A stretch of DNA of 64,000 nt from Archangium lipolyticum (GTDB lineage: Bacteria > Myxococcota > Myxococcia > Myxococcales > Myxococcaceae), in the NCBI RefSeq assembly GCF_024623785.1, contig NZ_JANKBZ010000028.1:78485-142484 (forward strand). The letters are read 5' to 3'. This document shows, piece after piece, positions 48,201 through 57,241 of this stretch. Positions within the stretch are counted from its first letter, which is position 1, and the number at the start of each line of letters is the position of its first letter. The position numbers and the translations under genes are program-made. The notes under the pieces are model-generated. The model saw only the letters and a list, made by a program, of their open reading frames with translations, searched no databases and was not told the DNA's origin.

Positions 48201-49445
48201 GTTCAGGCCGCCGGACTCGCCGGCGTAGATGAGCCGGGCCGTCTGGGACATGACGCCGTGGCTCAGCTCGTGGGCGGACACGTCCAGCGAGGCCAGGGAC
48301 TTGACGCCGCCGGGCGCCGGGTAGGAGCCGTCGCCGTAGCTCATGCAGAAGCAGCCGCCGCTCCAGAAGGCGTTGTTGTAGAGGTTGGCGACGTGCACCC
48401 GGTTGTAGGTGGGCGTGCCCCGGTCATCGATGCCGTTGCGGCCGTGGATCTTCTTGTAATAGTCCCACGTCGACTGCAGGCCGAAGTGCGCGTCCACGGC
48501 GGCCGTCTGGCCGTTGTCGTCGCGCGTGGGCCCGCCATCCTTGTAGTTGTTCCCGTCGCCCCAGGTGTTGTCCGCGTCGATGTAGGGGTAGAGCGTGGCG
48601 GGCAGTCCGAGGTCCACCCGCGCGTGCGCCACGTCATAGGTGCGGTTGCCCGCGCCGGAGCTCCGGGTCGTATCGCGCAGCTCGAAGCTGCCGTCGGGAT
48701 GCTGCCAGGTGTCGAGCCGCACCTCGCCGCTGTACTGCGAGAGGCCCTTGCCGGTGGCCGCGGCCGTCTCCAGCGAGTTCCACCGCTTGATCACCTTGCC
48801 GGTGCGCGCGTCGAGGATGAAGTCCGTGTGGACGATGCCGTCCTTGGGGTTGTCCAGCTCGGTGTGGACGTGCCAGGCGAGCCGGTAGCCCGTCACCTCC
48901 TCGGCGAAGTCCACCGCGTTCAGCTCCGCGTAGGGCTTGTCCGCGAGCTTCACCCGCCGCGTCTGGGGATAGATGACGAGCTCGGCCTTCGGCTCGGCAC
49001 CCATGAGGCCGCCCGGGGCCAGCTCCAGGGTGGCCAGGGAGATGGCACTCGCCGCGTCCACCGTCGGCCGCAGGCCCACGCGGATGCCCGTGCGCAGGCC
49101 CTCCTTCGTCACCGGCAGGCGCATTCCGGCCGGGCTCATATGGGTGATGGCCATGGCGCCCCACACCGGTACGCCCTGGTGGAGCTGCTGGAAGTGGGCA
49201 TGGGTCTGGCCGAAGCGATCCGTGTGGGCGCCCGCCAGCTTGAAGTCATCCTCGGGTTTCAGCCCGAGGTCGCGGCGTTGAGCCTTGAGGAGCGCGAGGG
49301 ATTCCGCCACGCGAGACGGCTCCCGGTTCCGCACCTGCAGGAGCGAGGACTGGGAGAGCGGAGTGAGTTTTTCACCCGCGAGGGAGGGGCCCGCCGTGAG
49401 GAGCGCGGCGAGGAGCAGGGGCCAGCGTGGCCACAGCATGGACAT
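45219..49445 (-). CDS. Secreted M4 (thermolysin-family) metalloprotease with carbohydrate-binding-like domains and a dockerin-like C-terminus
   Basis: A 1408-aa exported zinc endopeptidase. Residues 1-23 are a signal peptide, and about 30-215 the FTP/PepSY propeptide. The catalytic domain (about 270-600) has HELSH at 392-396 and GGLNEANSD with the third zinc ligand Glu 416. Then come Ig-like segments (VDFFVDGT, VEFFLDGE, LEFFVDGN, VEYYVDGV, each after a DNVG-type turn) alternating with two jelly-roll-like domains (NPSFEN; DPSFEN) and a BIG-like domain. The end carries two calcium-loop repeats, DLNGDGIVDGED and DLDADSSVNDND, as in type I dockerins. The ATG at 49445 lies 8 nt after GGTGGAG. It heads the operon with the Ig-like lipoprotein. 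Confidence 0.92.
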   Translation of the reverse strand: MSMLWPRWPLLLAALLTAGPSLAGEKLTPLSQSSLLQVRNREPSRVAESLALLKAQRRDLGLKPEDDFKLAGAHTDRFGQTHAHFQQLHQGVPVWGAMAITHMSPAGMRLPVTKEGLRTGIRVGLRPTVDAASAISLATLELAPGGLMGAEPKAELVIYPQTRRVKLADKPYAELNAVDFAEEVTGYRLAWHVHTELDNPKDGIVHTDFILDARTGKVIKRWNSLETAAATGKGLSQYSGEVRLDTWQHPDGSFELRDTTRSSGAGNRTYDVAHARVDLGLPATLYPYIDADNTWGDGNNYKDGGPTRDDNGQTAAVDAHFGLQSTWDYYKKIHGRNGIDDRGTPTYNRVHVANLYNNAFWSGGCFCMSYGDGSYPAPGGVKSLASLDVSAHELSHGVMSQTARLIYAGESGGLNEANSDIFGTMTEFWVRNGRGNTIGDTGANWTMGEDLSDSPMRYMYKPSKDGVSPDAWSPSLNSIDVHFSSGPMNRAFYFLSQGAKKKTDTPDDYASDFLPSGMTGIGNDKAAAIWYRAVTVYLYPSANYKMARTASLESAADLFGSQSNEYHAVENAFAAINVGYTGGTYDDRTPPSATASVSGNAPVLQLNATATDNVGVKRVDFFVDGTQVGTDPSLPFSIPFDVSMLDNGPHDLSVVAHDAAGNYTLSEGYTFTVAHRITQLLQDPSFENDGLGWEAEPRGNINNPINTARTGTAMVWLNGYGEVHKDNLYQDVTIPASATHTSLSFWMKLETDEPGPEVRDTLVLQVRDTSGEVLETLATWSNLDATLGYVQRSFDLSAYAGQTIRVYLEGNEDEQDATGFLIDDFSLRVIDSRDTEAPSVVAHVTTSDSHVELSAEVSDNGYVGAVEFFLDGESLGQSAGSFSKLVELSTLSNGMHTLVARATDSAGNTTDSATVRFVLDTTRGQIIRNPSFENYTTPIWSLGTTRTGSIGFYNSIPHEGAIHILFRGDRGPNKSALYQTVTIPANASAATYSFWLQTINGAFSDGKVHDTFKVQVRDSAGKELRTLATYSNLDNSDDYVEHRFDLSAFKGQTIRLYFESEFVAPQIPGSAAYFLLDDVELHVSTATDVQPPALTASVDGSYGTIQLNATVSDNAWTSKLEFFVDGNPVAERIDPNGTYQIPFDATGLSNGSHTLMVKAKDISGNESQAEASFSILHARTDDTAAPVVSSVTADRVFEFFTLRANVSDDTGVTHVEYYVDGVPVGRGYAPAYELVYKAVLLAEGQHTVKALAYDAYGHSGEGTTTLEFTPPFLTISPARVVVAVGGTASFSASVENANDTSVSWAVKEGNTCGTITATGAYSATTTAGTCRISATSNAHRATSATATVIVYTGDLNGDGIVDGEDMGLMAQAYGSDSSQPTYDTTADLDADSSVNDNDATLFVSQFGR

Positions 49446-49774
49446 ATGGGGAACTCCACCGGACTGCGTCGAGGGAGATCCCGGTCGGCTGACACTTTGC
49501 TGGGAGGAGCATCAGCGGCCGGGAGGGGCTCGCTTCGCTGGTGTTGGAGGAGTCCGACGTCTGACACCCGGAGAGGTTTCCCCTGGACTTCTCGCCGCCA
49601 GCGCAGCGCGGCGATGATACCCAATTGTTAATTGATTGAAAATCGCGCTGGACCCCGGAGGTGGCTGATCGGCCACACGAAAAATCACGAGAGTCCTGAA
49701 TTCCAGACGGATTCTCATCCAACGGAACCCGCGAGGTCTGGAATCCCGCCGAGCCATGCGCGAGCGGATCGCGC
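49446..49774. other. 329-bp intergenic region upstream of the protease gene
   Basis: No coding sequence was found. Its only AT-rich island (about 49619-49645) sits in the promoter position of the protease gene. The rest is ordinary GC-rich leader and the downstream flank of the histidine kinase gene. Confidence 0.6.
49614..49641 (-). promoter_or_regulatory. Possible sigma70-type promoter for the protease operon
   Basis: On the minus strand TTTCAA is followed after 16 bp by TATCAT, five of six matches to TATAAT, in the only AT-rich stretch of the region. It would give a leader of roughly 160 nt. The -35 match is poor. Confidence 0.3.
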
Positions 49775-52597
49775 TCAGCGCCGCGCGAAGCGGTTGACGA
49801 GGTTGGCGAGCGACATCACCAGCTCCGCCGGATCCACGGGCTTGGGCACGTGGACCTGGAAACCGGCGGCCAGGGCGCGCGTCCTGTCCTCCAGCCGGGT
49901 GAAGGCGGTGAGGGCGGCGGCGGGCACCTGGCCTCCCCGCTCGGGGGGAAGGGCGCGCACCCGGCGGATGAGCGCGTAGCCGTCCTCGCCCGGCATGCCG
50001 ATGTCCGAGACGATCAGATCCGGTGGGGAGCGCACCAGGGACTCGAAGGCCTCGGCCACGCAGGTGGCGACCGTCACCTCCGCCTTGCGCTCCTCCAGCA
50101 GCACCCGGAGCAGCTCGCGGGTGTCCAGCTCGTCTTCCACCACCAGCACGCGCACGCCGGACAGCTCGGGCAGGTGTTCGGGCAACAGCAGGCACGGAGG
50201 CCGCTCCGTGGCGCGCGTGCCGGACAGCGGCAGCCGCACGGTGAAGCGCGAGCCGCGGCCCTCGCCCTCGCTGTGCACCTGGACGGTGCCACCGTGCAGC
50301 TCCACCAGCTGGCGCACGATGGCCAGCCCCAGGCCGAGGCCCCCGTGACGGCGGCTGGCGCTGCCGTCCGCCTGGCGGAAGCGCTCGAAGACGTGGGGGA
50401 GGAAGTCGGGGGAGATGCCCTTGCCCGAGTCGGTCACCTCCAACACCGCGTGCGGCTCCTCGCGCCGCAGCCGCACCGTCACCCGGCCTCCCTCGGGTGT
50501 GAACTTGAGGGCGTTGGTGAGGAGGTTCCAGGCCACCTGCTGCAGCCGGTGGGCGTCTCCCCGCACGGTGCCCACGCCGGCCTCCAGCTGGGACTCGAGC
50601 TGGATGTTCCGGGCCGCCGCCGTGGGGCGCACCGCCTCCAGGGCCGCCTCCACCACGCGTTTCGGCTCCACCGGCTGCGCCTCCAGACGCATCCTCCCGG
50701 CGACGATGCGCGAGATGTCCAGCAGGTCATCGACGATCTGCGCCTGGGACCGGGCGCTGCGCTCCACCGTCTCCAGGGCGCGCGCCTGCTTGTCGGGCTC
50801 GAGCGTGCTGGTGCGCAGGATGCTGGTCCACCCGAGGATGGCCGTGAGCGGAGTGCGCAGCTCGTGCGAGACGGTGGCGAGGAAGTCGTCCTTGGCGCGG
50901 TTGGCCTCCTCGGCCCGGTCCCGCTCCTCGCGGGCCAGCTCGAAGAGGCGCGCGTGCTCCACGGTGATGGCGATCCGGTGGGCCAGCTCCTCGGCCATCC
51001 GGAGATCGTCGGCGTCATGGGGGCGGTAGCCTTCGCCCGCCGCCACGACGAGGACGCCGAAGGCGCGCCCATCCAGGGCGAGGGGCACCGCGAGGCCCCT
51101 CAGGCCCACGAAGGCGCGCCGCAGCTCCCTCCGGGCCTCGTCCGGCTCCGAGGCGAGCGCCTCCTCCGTGAGGGCGGGGAGGTGCTCGGGCCGGCCGCTC
51201 TCCAGCACCGCGAGGGGCCCGTGGGGCGTGTCCTCCAGGGGCCGGCCCGCCTTGCGCAGCCGCAGGGCGCGGATGGGATCCACGTCGGTGAAGGCCACCC
51301 GCGTGAGGTGGCCCTGGCCGTCGCGCAGGTAGATGCCGCACCACTCGGCGAAGCGCGGCACCAGGACGCGGGTGAGGCGCTCCAGCGCCTGGCGCAGCTC
51401 CAGGGTGGAGGAGAGCGCGGCGCTGGCCTCGGAGAGGAGCTCCATCGCCTGGCGCGCGCGCCGCTGCGTGGTGATGTCGGTGATGGTGCCCACCCATTCG
51501 CGCACGGAGCCGTCCAGCTCCATCACCGGGACGCCGCGCGACACCACCGGGGTGTACGTCCCATCCGCGCGGCGCAGGCGGTACTCCACTTCGTAGAGGC
51601 TGCGGGTGGCGAAGGCACGCTTCCACACAGCCGAGACCCGGGCCCTGTCCTCGGGGTGGGTGGCTTCCATCCACCCGCCGCCGTTGCGCCACTCCTCGTA
51701 GGACTGGCCGGTGAAGCCGCACCAGGTGGGGGAGTCCTCCTGGAAGGTGCCCGAGGCGTCCATCGTCCAGAGGATGGTGGACGTGGCCACCACCAGTGAG
51801 CGGAAGCGTGCCTCGCTGCGGCTGAGGTCCTCCGCCAGCCGCTCCGCCCTCCAGCGGGCGCGCACCACCTCCGTCACCTCGAAGGCGAACACGGCCACGC
51901 CATCCACCCCTCCCACGGCGTTGCGCAGCGGCTGGCAGGTAAGGTGGAAGAGGCGCTCCTCGCGCCGGCCGTTGGGGCCCTCCACCCTCAGTTGCACCTG
52001 CTCCAGGATGAAGGGGGCGCCGGTGACGTAGACGCGGTCCAGCACCTCCAACAGGCCCTCGCCCTCCAACTCCGGCAGGGCCTCGCGGGCGGGCCGGCCG
52101 GCCATCTCCCGCCCGCCGTGGAGCTGCCGGTGGAGCGGGTTGGACAGCTCGAAGATGTGCTGGGGCCCGCGGGTGACGAAGGCCACCGCCGGGGCGCTCA
52201 TCACGAGTGCGTGCAGGCGCGCGTACTCGGTCTCCACCTGCTTGAGGGGCGTCACGTCCCGGAGGATGACGAGCAGGCCCTCTTCGGAGGGAAACACCCG
52301 TGCCTCCAGCCAGGAGCCCAGGGAGACGAGGTACTCCTCCACCGTGGTGGGTACCCTCCGGGCGAGCGCGTCCTGGCATGCCCTGCCGAGCGCCGTCTCC
52401 GCCAACGCCGGGAGCGTGCGCCACAGACACTGGCCCAGGAGCTCCTGCCGGGAGCGGCCCAGGATGCGTTCGGCGCTGACGTTGAGGTAGGTGGGACGCT
52501 CCTGGACGTCGAGTACGAGCACACCATCCGTGACGGACTCGAGGAGCTGCTCGAGTCGTGGCGGCGCGGAGCGGTTCGTATCCGTCAGGGGGAACAT
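49775..52597 (-). CDS. Soluble hybrid sensor histidine kinase: PAS x3-GAF-HisKA-HATPase-REC
   Basis: A protein of about 940 aa without membrane helices. Order: PAS 1 (ESVTDGVLVLDVQERPTYLN), PAS 2 (about 135-250), PAS 3 (about 265-380, WTMDASGTFQEDSPTWCGFTG), GAF (about 390-550), HisKA with phospho-acceptor His 578 in VSHELRTPL, HATPase with NLLTNALKF, DSGKGI and GGLGLGLAIV, and a C-terminal receiver with DIGMP as phosphorylation site. The receiver makes it a hybrid kinase that passes phosphate on internally. The ATG at 52597 gives a start just before the first PAS; 52687 is an in-frame alternative. No partner response regulator lies nearby. Confidence 0.94.
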   Translation of the reverse strand: MFPLTDTNRSAPPRLEQLLESVTDGVLVLDVQERPTYLNVSAERILGRSRQELLGQCLWRTLPALAETALGRACQDALARRVPTTVEEYLVSLGSWLEARVFPSEEGLLVILRDVTPLKQVETEYARLHALVMSAPAVAFVTRGPQHIFELSNPLHRQLHGGREMAGRPAREALPELEGEGLLEVLDRVYVTGAPFILEQVQLRVEGPNGRREERLFHLTCQPLRNAVGGVDGVAVFAFEVTEVVRARWRAERLAEDLSRSEARFRSLVVATSTILWTMDASGTFQEDSPTWCGFTGQSYEEWRNGGGWMEATHPEDRARVSAVWKRAFATRSLYEVEYRLRRADGTYTPVVSRGVPVMELDGSVREWVGTITDITTQRRARQAMELLSEASAALSSTLELRQALERLTRVLVPRFAEWCGIYLRDGQGHLTRVAFTDVDPIRALRLRKAGRPLEDTPHGPLAVLESGRPEHLPALTEEALASEPDEARRELRRAFVGLRGLAVPLALDGRAFGVLVVAAGEGYRPHDADDLRMAEELAHRIAITVEHARLFELAREERDRAEEANRAKDDFLATVSHELRTPLTAILGWTSILRTSTLEPDKQARALETVERSARSQAQIVDDLLDISRIVAGRMRLEAQPVEPKRVVEAALEAVRPTAAARNIQLESQLEAGVGTVRGDAHRLQQVAWNLLTNALKFTPEGGRVTVRLRREEPHAVLEVTDSGKGISPDFLPHVFERFRQADGSASRRHGGLGLGLAIVRQLVELHGGTVQVHSEGEGRGSRFTVRLPLSGTRATERPPCLLLPEHLPELSGVRVLVVEDELDTRELLRVLLEERKAEVTVATCVAEAFESLVRSPPDLIVSDIGMPGEDGYALIRRVRALPPERGGQVPAAALTAFTRLEDRTRALAAGFQVHVPKPVDPAELVMSLANLVNRFARR

Positions 52598-52795
52598 GCG
52601 GGGGATCGTGACAGGTTGGCCGCGCGACCGCCCGTCATCGCTCCGTTCCAGAGATCGCCAGTGAACGGGCAGCGTCGAGATTTTCACGTCGCGGTACGTC
52701 CAGCGTTGGCAGCCCTACACGAGCGGTGTGCGGCGGAGCGCCACGGTTCCGAAGTGCCCCAGGTTCGCCTTCCTGGGGAACGTGGATGCGGTATC

Positions 52796-53998
52796 TCAGC
52801 CGAGCAGCGAGGCCACGAGGGCGGGCCAGTCGGTGTTGGGGGGGAGGCGGCCCTCGGCATGCTCGGGGCGGCCACCGCCGCGTCCACCGGCGGCCTCGGC
52901 GGCGCGCTTGAGGAAGGCACCACACCCGAAGCTGGAGCCACTGCCGCGGGCGATCAGCACGGACAGCCCCTCGGGGGAATGGCCCGCGAGCAGCACCACG
53001 GCCTCGGGCCGGTTCGTGAGTCGCGCCGCGACGGAGCGCAGGTACTCGGGCGTGGCGCCCTCGAGCATCGCGACCACGCGCTTGTCCGGAGACTGCTCCA
53101 ACCGCGTGGCCAGCTCGGCGGCGGTGGACTCGGCGAGCTTCGCCCGGGCGGCGCCCAGGGCCTCGCGCACGTCGGTGAGATCCCTCCGCAGCTTGTCCAC
53201 GGAGGCGGGCACATCGAGCGGTCCGCACGAGAAGGCCCGGCCGAGCGAGCGCAGCGTGCCGGCCTCGTTCCACAGCTCGCTCCGGGCGCGGCGGCCAGCG
53301 GAGAAGAGGACGCGGCCCTTGCCCTTGTAGCGCTCGACGCCGAGCACGCGCACCATGCCCACCTGGGCCGAGCGCGTGCAGTGGGTCCCCCCACAGGGCG
53401 ACACGTCGAAGTCACCGACCTGCACCACGCGGATGTTCTCCGTCACCTTGGGGGCGCGGCGCAGGGGGAGGGCGGCCAGCTCCTCGGGCGTGGGGAAGAA
53501 GGCGCGGATGGCGATGTCGTCATCGATGATGGAGTTGACGAGCTCCTCCGCCTCGGCGACGCGCCGCTCGTCGAGCACGTCCAGGTCCACGTCGATGGTG
53601 CACAGCGTCTCGCCCAGGCGCGAGGACACGGTCTGGGCGTTGGCCACGTCCACCAGCGCGCGGGACAGCATGTGCTGGCCGGTATGCAGCGCCATGTGCA
53701 CGCGGCGGCGGACGCGGTCGATCTCTCCGGACAGCTCGGCGCCCACCTCGGGGAGCCGCGTGCCCTCGGGCGTCTCCAGCACGTGGTGCACGAGGCCCGC
53801 GTCATCCACCTGCACGTCGCGGATGGCGAGGCCGCCGAGCACGCCCCGGTCGGCCATCTGGCCACCGGCCTCGGGGTAGAAGGCGGTCCGGTCGAGCACG
53901 ACCGAGGGCGTGCCGTTCCACGTGCCATGCGCGAGGACGCGTCCGGTGAAGTGGAAGAGGAAGGGATCGCTGAAGTAGAGGCGCTCGGTGGGAGTCAT
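52796..53998 (-). CDS. AlaX-type alanyl-tRNA editing protein (long form)
   Basis: A 400-aa trans-editing hydrolase that removes wrongly attached Ser or Gly from tRNA-Ala. The zinc site is complete: HTGQH (His 105, His 109) and CGGTH (Cys 202, His 206). FYPEAGGQ near residue 40 is the N-terminal marker of the AlaX-II/long group, and the C-terminal GRGGGRPEHAEGR matches the DHHA1-like domain of AlaRS. Length agrees with AlaX-L proteins. The ATG at 53998 is used. It stands alone on the minus strand. Confidence 0.92.
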   Translation of the reverse strand: MTPTERLYFSDPFLFHFTGRVLAHGTWNGTPSVVLDRTAFYPEAGGQMADRGVLGGLAIRDVQVDDAGLVHHVLETPEGTRLPEVGAELSGEIDRVRRRVHMALHTGQHMLSRALVDVANAQTVSSRLGETLCTIDVDLDVLDERRVAEAEELVNSIIDDDIAIRAFFPTPEELAALPLRRAPKVTENIRVVQVGDFDVSPCGGTHCTRSAQVGMVRVLGVERYKGKGRVLFSAGRRARSELWNEAGTLRSLGRAFSCGPLDVPASVDKLRRDLTDVREALGAARAKLAESTAAELATRLEQSPDKRVVAMLEGATPEYLRSVAARLTNRPEAVVLLAGHSPEGLSVLIARGSGSSFGCGAFLKRAAEAAGGRGGGRPEHAEGRLPPNTDWPALVASLLG

Positions 53999-54058
53999 GG
54001 CGGAGAGAGGGATAACACGCCGCGGAGGCGCGGGAGTCCGGGGAGGGGAGCGGCGGGG

Positions 54059-54421
54059 CTACCTGGGCCCGTAGCGTTGCTTGAGCTCGGCCATGGACAG
54101 GCCGCTCCACCGGGAGAGCAGCTCCACCACGTCGCGGGCGTGGATGAAGTGGAGGGTGTCCCCGGCGAACACGGAGAGGAACACGCCGCCGCAGTGGGGC
54201 AGCTTCGCGCCGCTCGACTCGAGGTAGTCCACGAGGCGCGGCAGCGTGTAGTCGAGCAGCCAGGCGCGGACGTTCTCGCTCGGGAGGACGAGCTCGTAGC
54301 TGGTGGCTCCGGAGAGCTCGTCGCCCTGCTGGTTCCGGATGCGTGAGATGGCCTGGTTGGCCTCGACGGCGGGGGCATGGTCGAAGGCGAGGCGGAGCAG
54401 TTCGTCGGTGGTGGTGTCCAT
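54059..54421 (-). CDS. Protein of 120 aa, unknown function
   Basis: A soluble 120-aa protein starting MDTTTDELLRLAF, with YELVLPSENVRAWLLDYTLPRLVDYL and GGVFLSVFAGDTLHFIHARD. The ATG at 54421 lies 8 nt after GGGAGAG; a longer in-frame start runs through composition-biased sequence. It sits 60 bp upstream of the AlaX gene on the same strand and may share its transcript. No family recognised. Confidence 0.65.
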   Translation of the reverse strand: MDTTTDELLRLAFDHAPAVEANQAISRIRNQQGDELSGATSYELVLPSENVRAWLLDYTLPRLVDYLESSGAKLPHCGGVFLSVFAGDTLHFIHARDVVELLSRWSGLSMAELKQRYGPR

Positions 54422-54630
54422 GAGCGGCTCTCCCGTGCCGATTCCCACCACGCGACTTCCGGAAGCGCAAGCGGGGAGTGGAGCTCTTTTGGGCTCCCCC
54501 CTCTGCGAGGCCCCCTCGGGGAAGCGGCGGCCGTCTCCGCGCCGGCCCGCCTGACCGTCACTCCCTTTGTTCACATGGCACCAATGGGCAGGAGGTCACT
54601 TCCTGGATTCATTCCCATGGTCAACACACC

Positions 54631-56379
54631 ATGAGAACACTTCCTTGCGTTCTAGGTGTGCTGGCGTTGGTGACCGGACTTCCCGCCTGGGCGGAGGAGC
54701 TCCCCTCGGCCTGGGGAGCGAGCGCCATGGAGAAGGTGCGGCCCCAGACGCCACCCAAGACCCACACGGGCGTGCGGCTGGTCGCGGCGCGCAACGAGTT
54801 CGTCTCCTTCCAGGTGGGGCTGCACGGGGGAGCGTCCGGGTGGAGCGGGGTGCAAGCGAGATTCACCGCGCTGGATGGCCCCATCCTCATCAAGGAAGCC
54901 GACATCGTCCTCTACCGGGAGACGTTGCTGCCCATCACCCGGACGTCGACGGTGTACACGGACACCGGGCTGTGGCCGGACGGGCTGATCCCCGACGTCG
55001 ACGAGACGGTGGGAGAGAAGCGCCGGGCCTTTCCCCTGGACGTCCCCGCGCACGAGTCTCGTGCCCTCTGGGTGGACGTGCACGTCCCGATGGACGCGCC
55101 TCCTGGCGAGTACCACGGCACGTTGGAGGTGTGGGGTAACGAGCACGGCACCCAGGTGAGCGTGTCCCTCACGGTGTTGGACGTGGAGATGCCGAGCACG
55201 GCGTCACTCCGGACGCACTTCATCCTCTGGTCGCCCAGCGTGTGCAAGGCCTACACCGGCGAGCGCGAGTGCTCGTCCGAGGTCCTGTATCCCCTGTTGT
55301 CGTCCTTCCAGCGGATGGGGCTCGAGCACCGCGTCTCGATCTCCAGCCAGTTCGATCCCGAAGACATCCCCGATTGGGCCACCTTCGATGCGTGGTGGGG
55401 TCCGTTCCTCTGGGGGACCGCGCCGCTGCGCCTGCCTCGGGCGCGGATGACGAGCCTGCAGTTCCTGGGGCCTCAACAGCCCGAGCGGATCTCCGAGTTC
55501 GCGGCCCAGTCCGAGGCGCGCGGCTGGCTGCCCATCGCCTTCAACTTCGTGGCGGACGAGCCTCCCTATTTCAGCACCTTCGACCAGGTGCGGACCCGCG
55601 CCAGCCAGTCACGGCAGGTGGCTCCGCAGCTGCGCACGCTGGTGACCTCCAATGAGCAGGAGGCCACGCATTTCGGGACGATCGACCACATCGACATCCT
55701 CGTCGTGGCGGTCAACTTCATCGATGGGCTCAGGGCGCCGTTCGTGGGCGATCAGCGGCCCCGGTACGAATCGTTCCTCGCGCTGCCGAACCGGGAGCTG
55801 TGGCTCTACCAGAGCTGCTTGAGCCACGGTTGTGGTGGCGTCATCCCGGAGAACGCGCCCGCCCAGGGCTGGCCCTCGTACATGATTGATCGCCCGGCGG
55901 CGAAGGCCCGGGCCATGGAGTGGGTGTCCTTCCTGTCGGGCGCCACGGGCGAGCACTACTACCAGGTGGCGCAGATGCTCTCCACGGCGTGGACGGATCA
56001 GTACACCTACGGGGGCAATGGGGACGGGACGCTCTTCTATCCGGGGACGGTCTCCGTCATTGGTGGCACCACCGACGTGCCGCTGCCGTCCATGCGCCTC
56101 AAGCAGATCCGCCTCGGCCTGCAGGACTACGAGTGGTTGAAGCTCGTGAGTGACGCGGGAGATCCGGCCTTCGCGCGGCGGGTGGCGCGCGAGCTCATCC
56201 CCGCGGCCTGGCGTGTGCCCGACGACGGCCGGGCCTTCGAGCGGGCCCGCCTGCGCCTCATCCGGCGATATCTCGAGCTGGCGGGGGTTGGCATCCCCCC
56301 CATCGTGGAGGAAGGCATCCTCGAGCCGACCGTCTCGGCCCCCTCGAACCCGGACGAATCCTTCCGCCTCGCCCAGTGA
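54631..56379 (+). CDS. Secreted DUF4091 protein, glycoside hydrolase family 123-like
   Basis: A 582-aa exported protein: signal peptide MRTLPCVLGVLALVTGLPAWA. The N-terminal half is beta-sandwich-like (LVAARNEFVSFQVGLHG, GEYHGTLEVWG), and the C-terminal half (about 190-540) resembles DUF4091/GH123 TIM-barrel proteins (FNFVADEPPYFSTFDQ, NRELWLYQSC, FLSGATGEHYYQ, LFYPG, LRLKQIRLGLQDYEWLKL-like end). DEP in VADEPP is the candidate acid pair. This family acts on N-acetylhexosamine glycans where characterised; the actual substrate is unknown. The ATG at 54631 is chosen because it begins the signal peptide. Confidence 0.82.
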   Translation: MRTLPCVLGVLALVTGLPAWAEELPSAWGASAMEKVRPQTPPKTHTGVRLVAARNEFVSFQVGLHGGASGWSGVQARFTALDGPILIKEADIVLYRETLLPITRTSTVYTDTGLWPDGLIPDVDETVGEKRRAFPLDVPAHESRALWVDVHVPMDAPPGEYHGTLEVWGNEHGTQVSVSLTVLDVEMPSTASLRTHFILWSPSVCKAYTGERECSSEVLYPLLSSFQRMGLEHRVSISSQFDPEDIPDWATFDAWWGPFLWGTAPLRLPRARMTSLQFLGPQQPERISEFAAQSEARGWLPIAFNFVADEPPYFSTFDQVRTRASQSRQVAPQLRTLVTSNEQEATHFGTIDHIDILVVAVNFIDGLRAPFVGDQRPRYESFLALPNRELWLYQSCLSHGCGGVIPENAPAQGWPSYMIDRPAAKARAMEWVSFLSGATGEHYYQVAQMLSTAWTDQYTYGGNGDGTLFYPGTVSVIGGTTDVPLPSMRLKQIRLGLQDYEWLKLVSDAGDPAFARRVARELIPAAWRVPDDGRAFERARLRLIRRYLELAGVGIPPIVEEGILEPTVSAPSNPDESFRLAQ

Positions 56380-56467
56380 GGAGGGGGAGGCACTGATTCC
56401 CGCCTGGTCATCATCCGGGCGGGAAAGGGCCTGCATCACGTTCTCCCCGTGGTTAGGGTTGCCGCAT

Positions 56468-57109
56468 ATGGGTGACGTGGAGCTCGCGGAAGCACTCAGG
56501 CGGCAGGGCATCTCCGATCAACGTGTGCTCGAGGCGATCCGCCGCTTGGAGCGGGCGGAGTTCGTCCCGGAGGCAATGAGGAACGTGGCAGGCCAGGACA
56601 CGCCCCTGCCGATCGGCCATGGGCAGACCATCAGCCAGCCCTACATCGTGGCCTTCATGACGCAGGCGCTGGACCTCCAGCCGGGGGAGCGGGTGCTGGA
56701 GATCGGTACGGGCTCGGGCTACCAGACGGCGGTGCTCGCGCAGCTCTGTGGCGAGGTGTACTCGGTGGAGGTGGTGCCCGAGCTGGCTGGCCCGGCCCGG
56801 GAGCGCCTGGAGCGGCTCGGCTTCGGCAACATCCACTTCCGGGTAGGCGATGGCACGGCTGGCTGGCCGGAGGAGGCGCCCTTCGACGCCATCCTGGGAA
56901 CCGCCGCTCCCGAGCGCCTGCCACCCGCGCTCTACCAGCAGCTGAGGCCGGGAGGACGGCTGGTGCTGCCGGTGGGGCCGCTGCACGGAACGCAGGAGCT
57001 GATCCGGGTCACCCGGCCGCCCGCGGGGGAGGCGGCCCGGGTGGAGAACCTGCTGGGGGTGCGCTTCGTCCCGATGACGAGCGCTCCGCCGTCCGACTTC
57101 CTGCACTGA
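56468..57109 (+). CDS. pcm: Protein-L-isoaspartate O-methyltransferase
   Basis: A 213-aa SAM-dependent methyltransferase that starts repair of isoaspartyl damage in proteins. Evidence: the family N-terminus (RVLEAIRRLERAEFVP), LPIGHGQTISQPYIVAFMTQAL just before the SAM loop EIGTGSGYQTAVLA, EVVPELA and RPGGRLVLPVG. The ATG at 56468 gives the usual length; the in-frame region above has no family likeness. It is co-directional with the DUF4091 gene, 88 bp downstream. Confidence 0.95.
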   Translation: MGDVELAEALRRQGISDQRVLEAIRRLERAEFVPEAMRNVAGQDTPLPIGHGQTISQPYIVAFMTQALDLQPGERVLEIGTGSGYQTAVLAQLCGEVYSVEVVPELAGPARERLERLGFGNIHFRVGDGTAGWPEEAPFDAILGTAAPERLPPALYQQLRPGGRLVLPVGPLHGTQELIRVTRPPAGEAARVENLLGVRFVPMTSAPPSDFLH

Positions 57110-57129
57110 GCGTGCGGGCCGTGCATGCC

Positions 57130-57163
57130 CCCTCTCCCTCTGGGAGAGGGCTGGGGTGAGGGT
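57130..57163. repeat. Palindromic dispersed repeat, copy D
   Basis: CCCTCTCCC-TCT-GGGAGAGGG (57130-57150) plus CTGGGGTGAGGGT. It is intergenic, 20 bp after the pcm stop. Confidence 0.85.
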
Positions 57164-57241
57164 CTTCCTTCCGTCACGACCGTGCGGCGGAGCTCCTGGG
57201 GCGCATTGCCCGGGTGGAGCGGGGCCGCTAACCTCTCGGTC

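Noticed and set aside
43248..49631. Antisense open frame of 2127 aa across the lipoprotein and protease genes
   Set aside because: It shows only Gly/Arg/His-rich composition, while the other strand has signal peptides, an HELSH site and Ig repeats.
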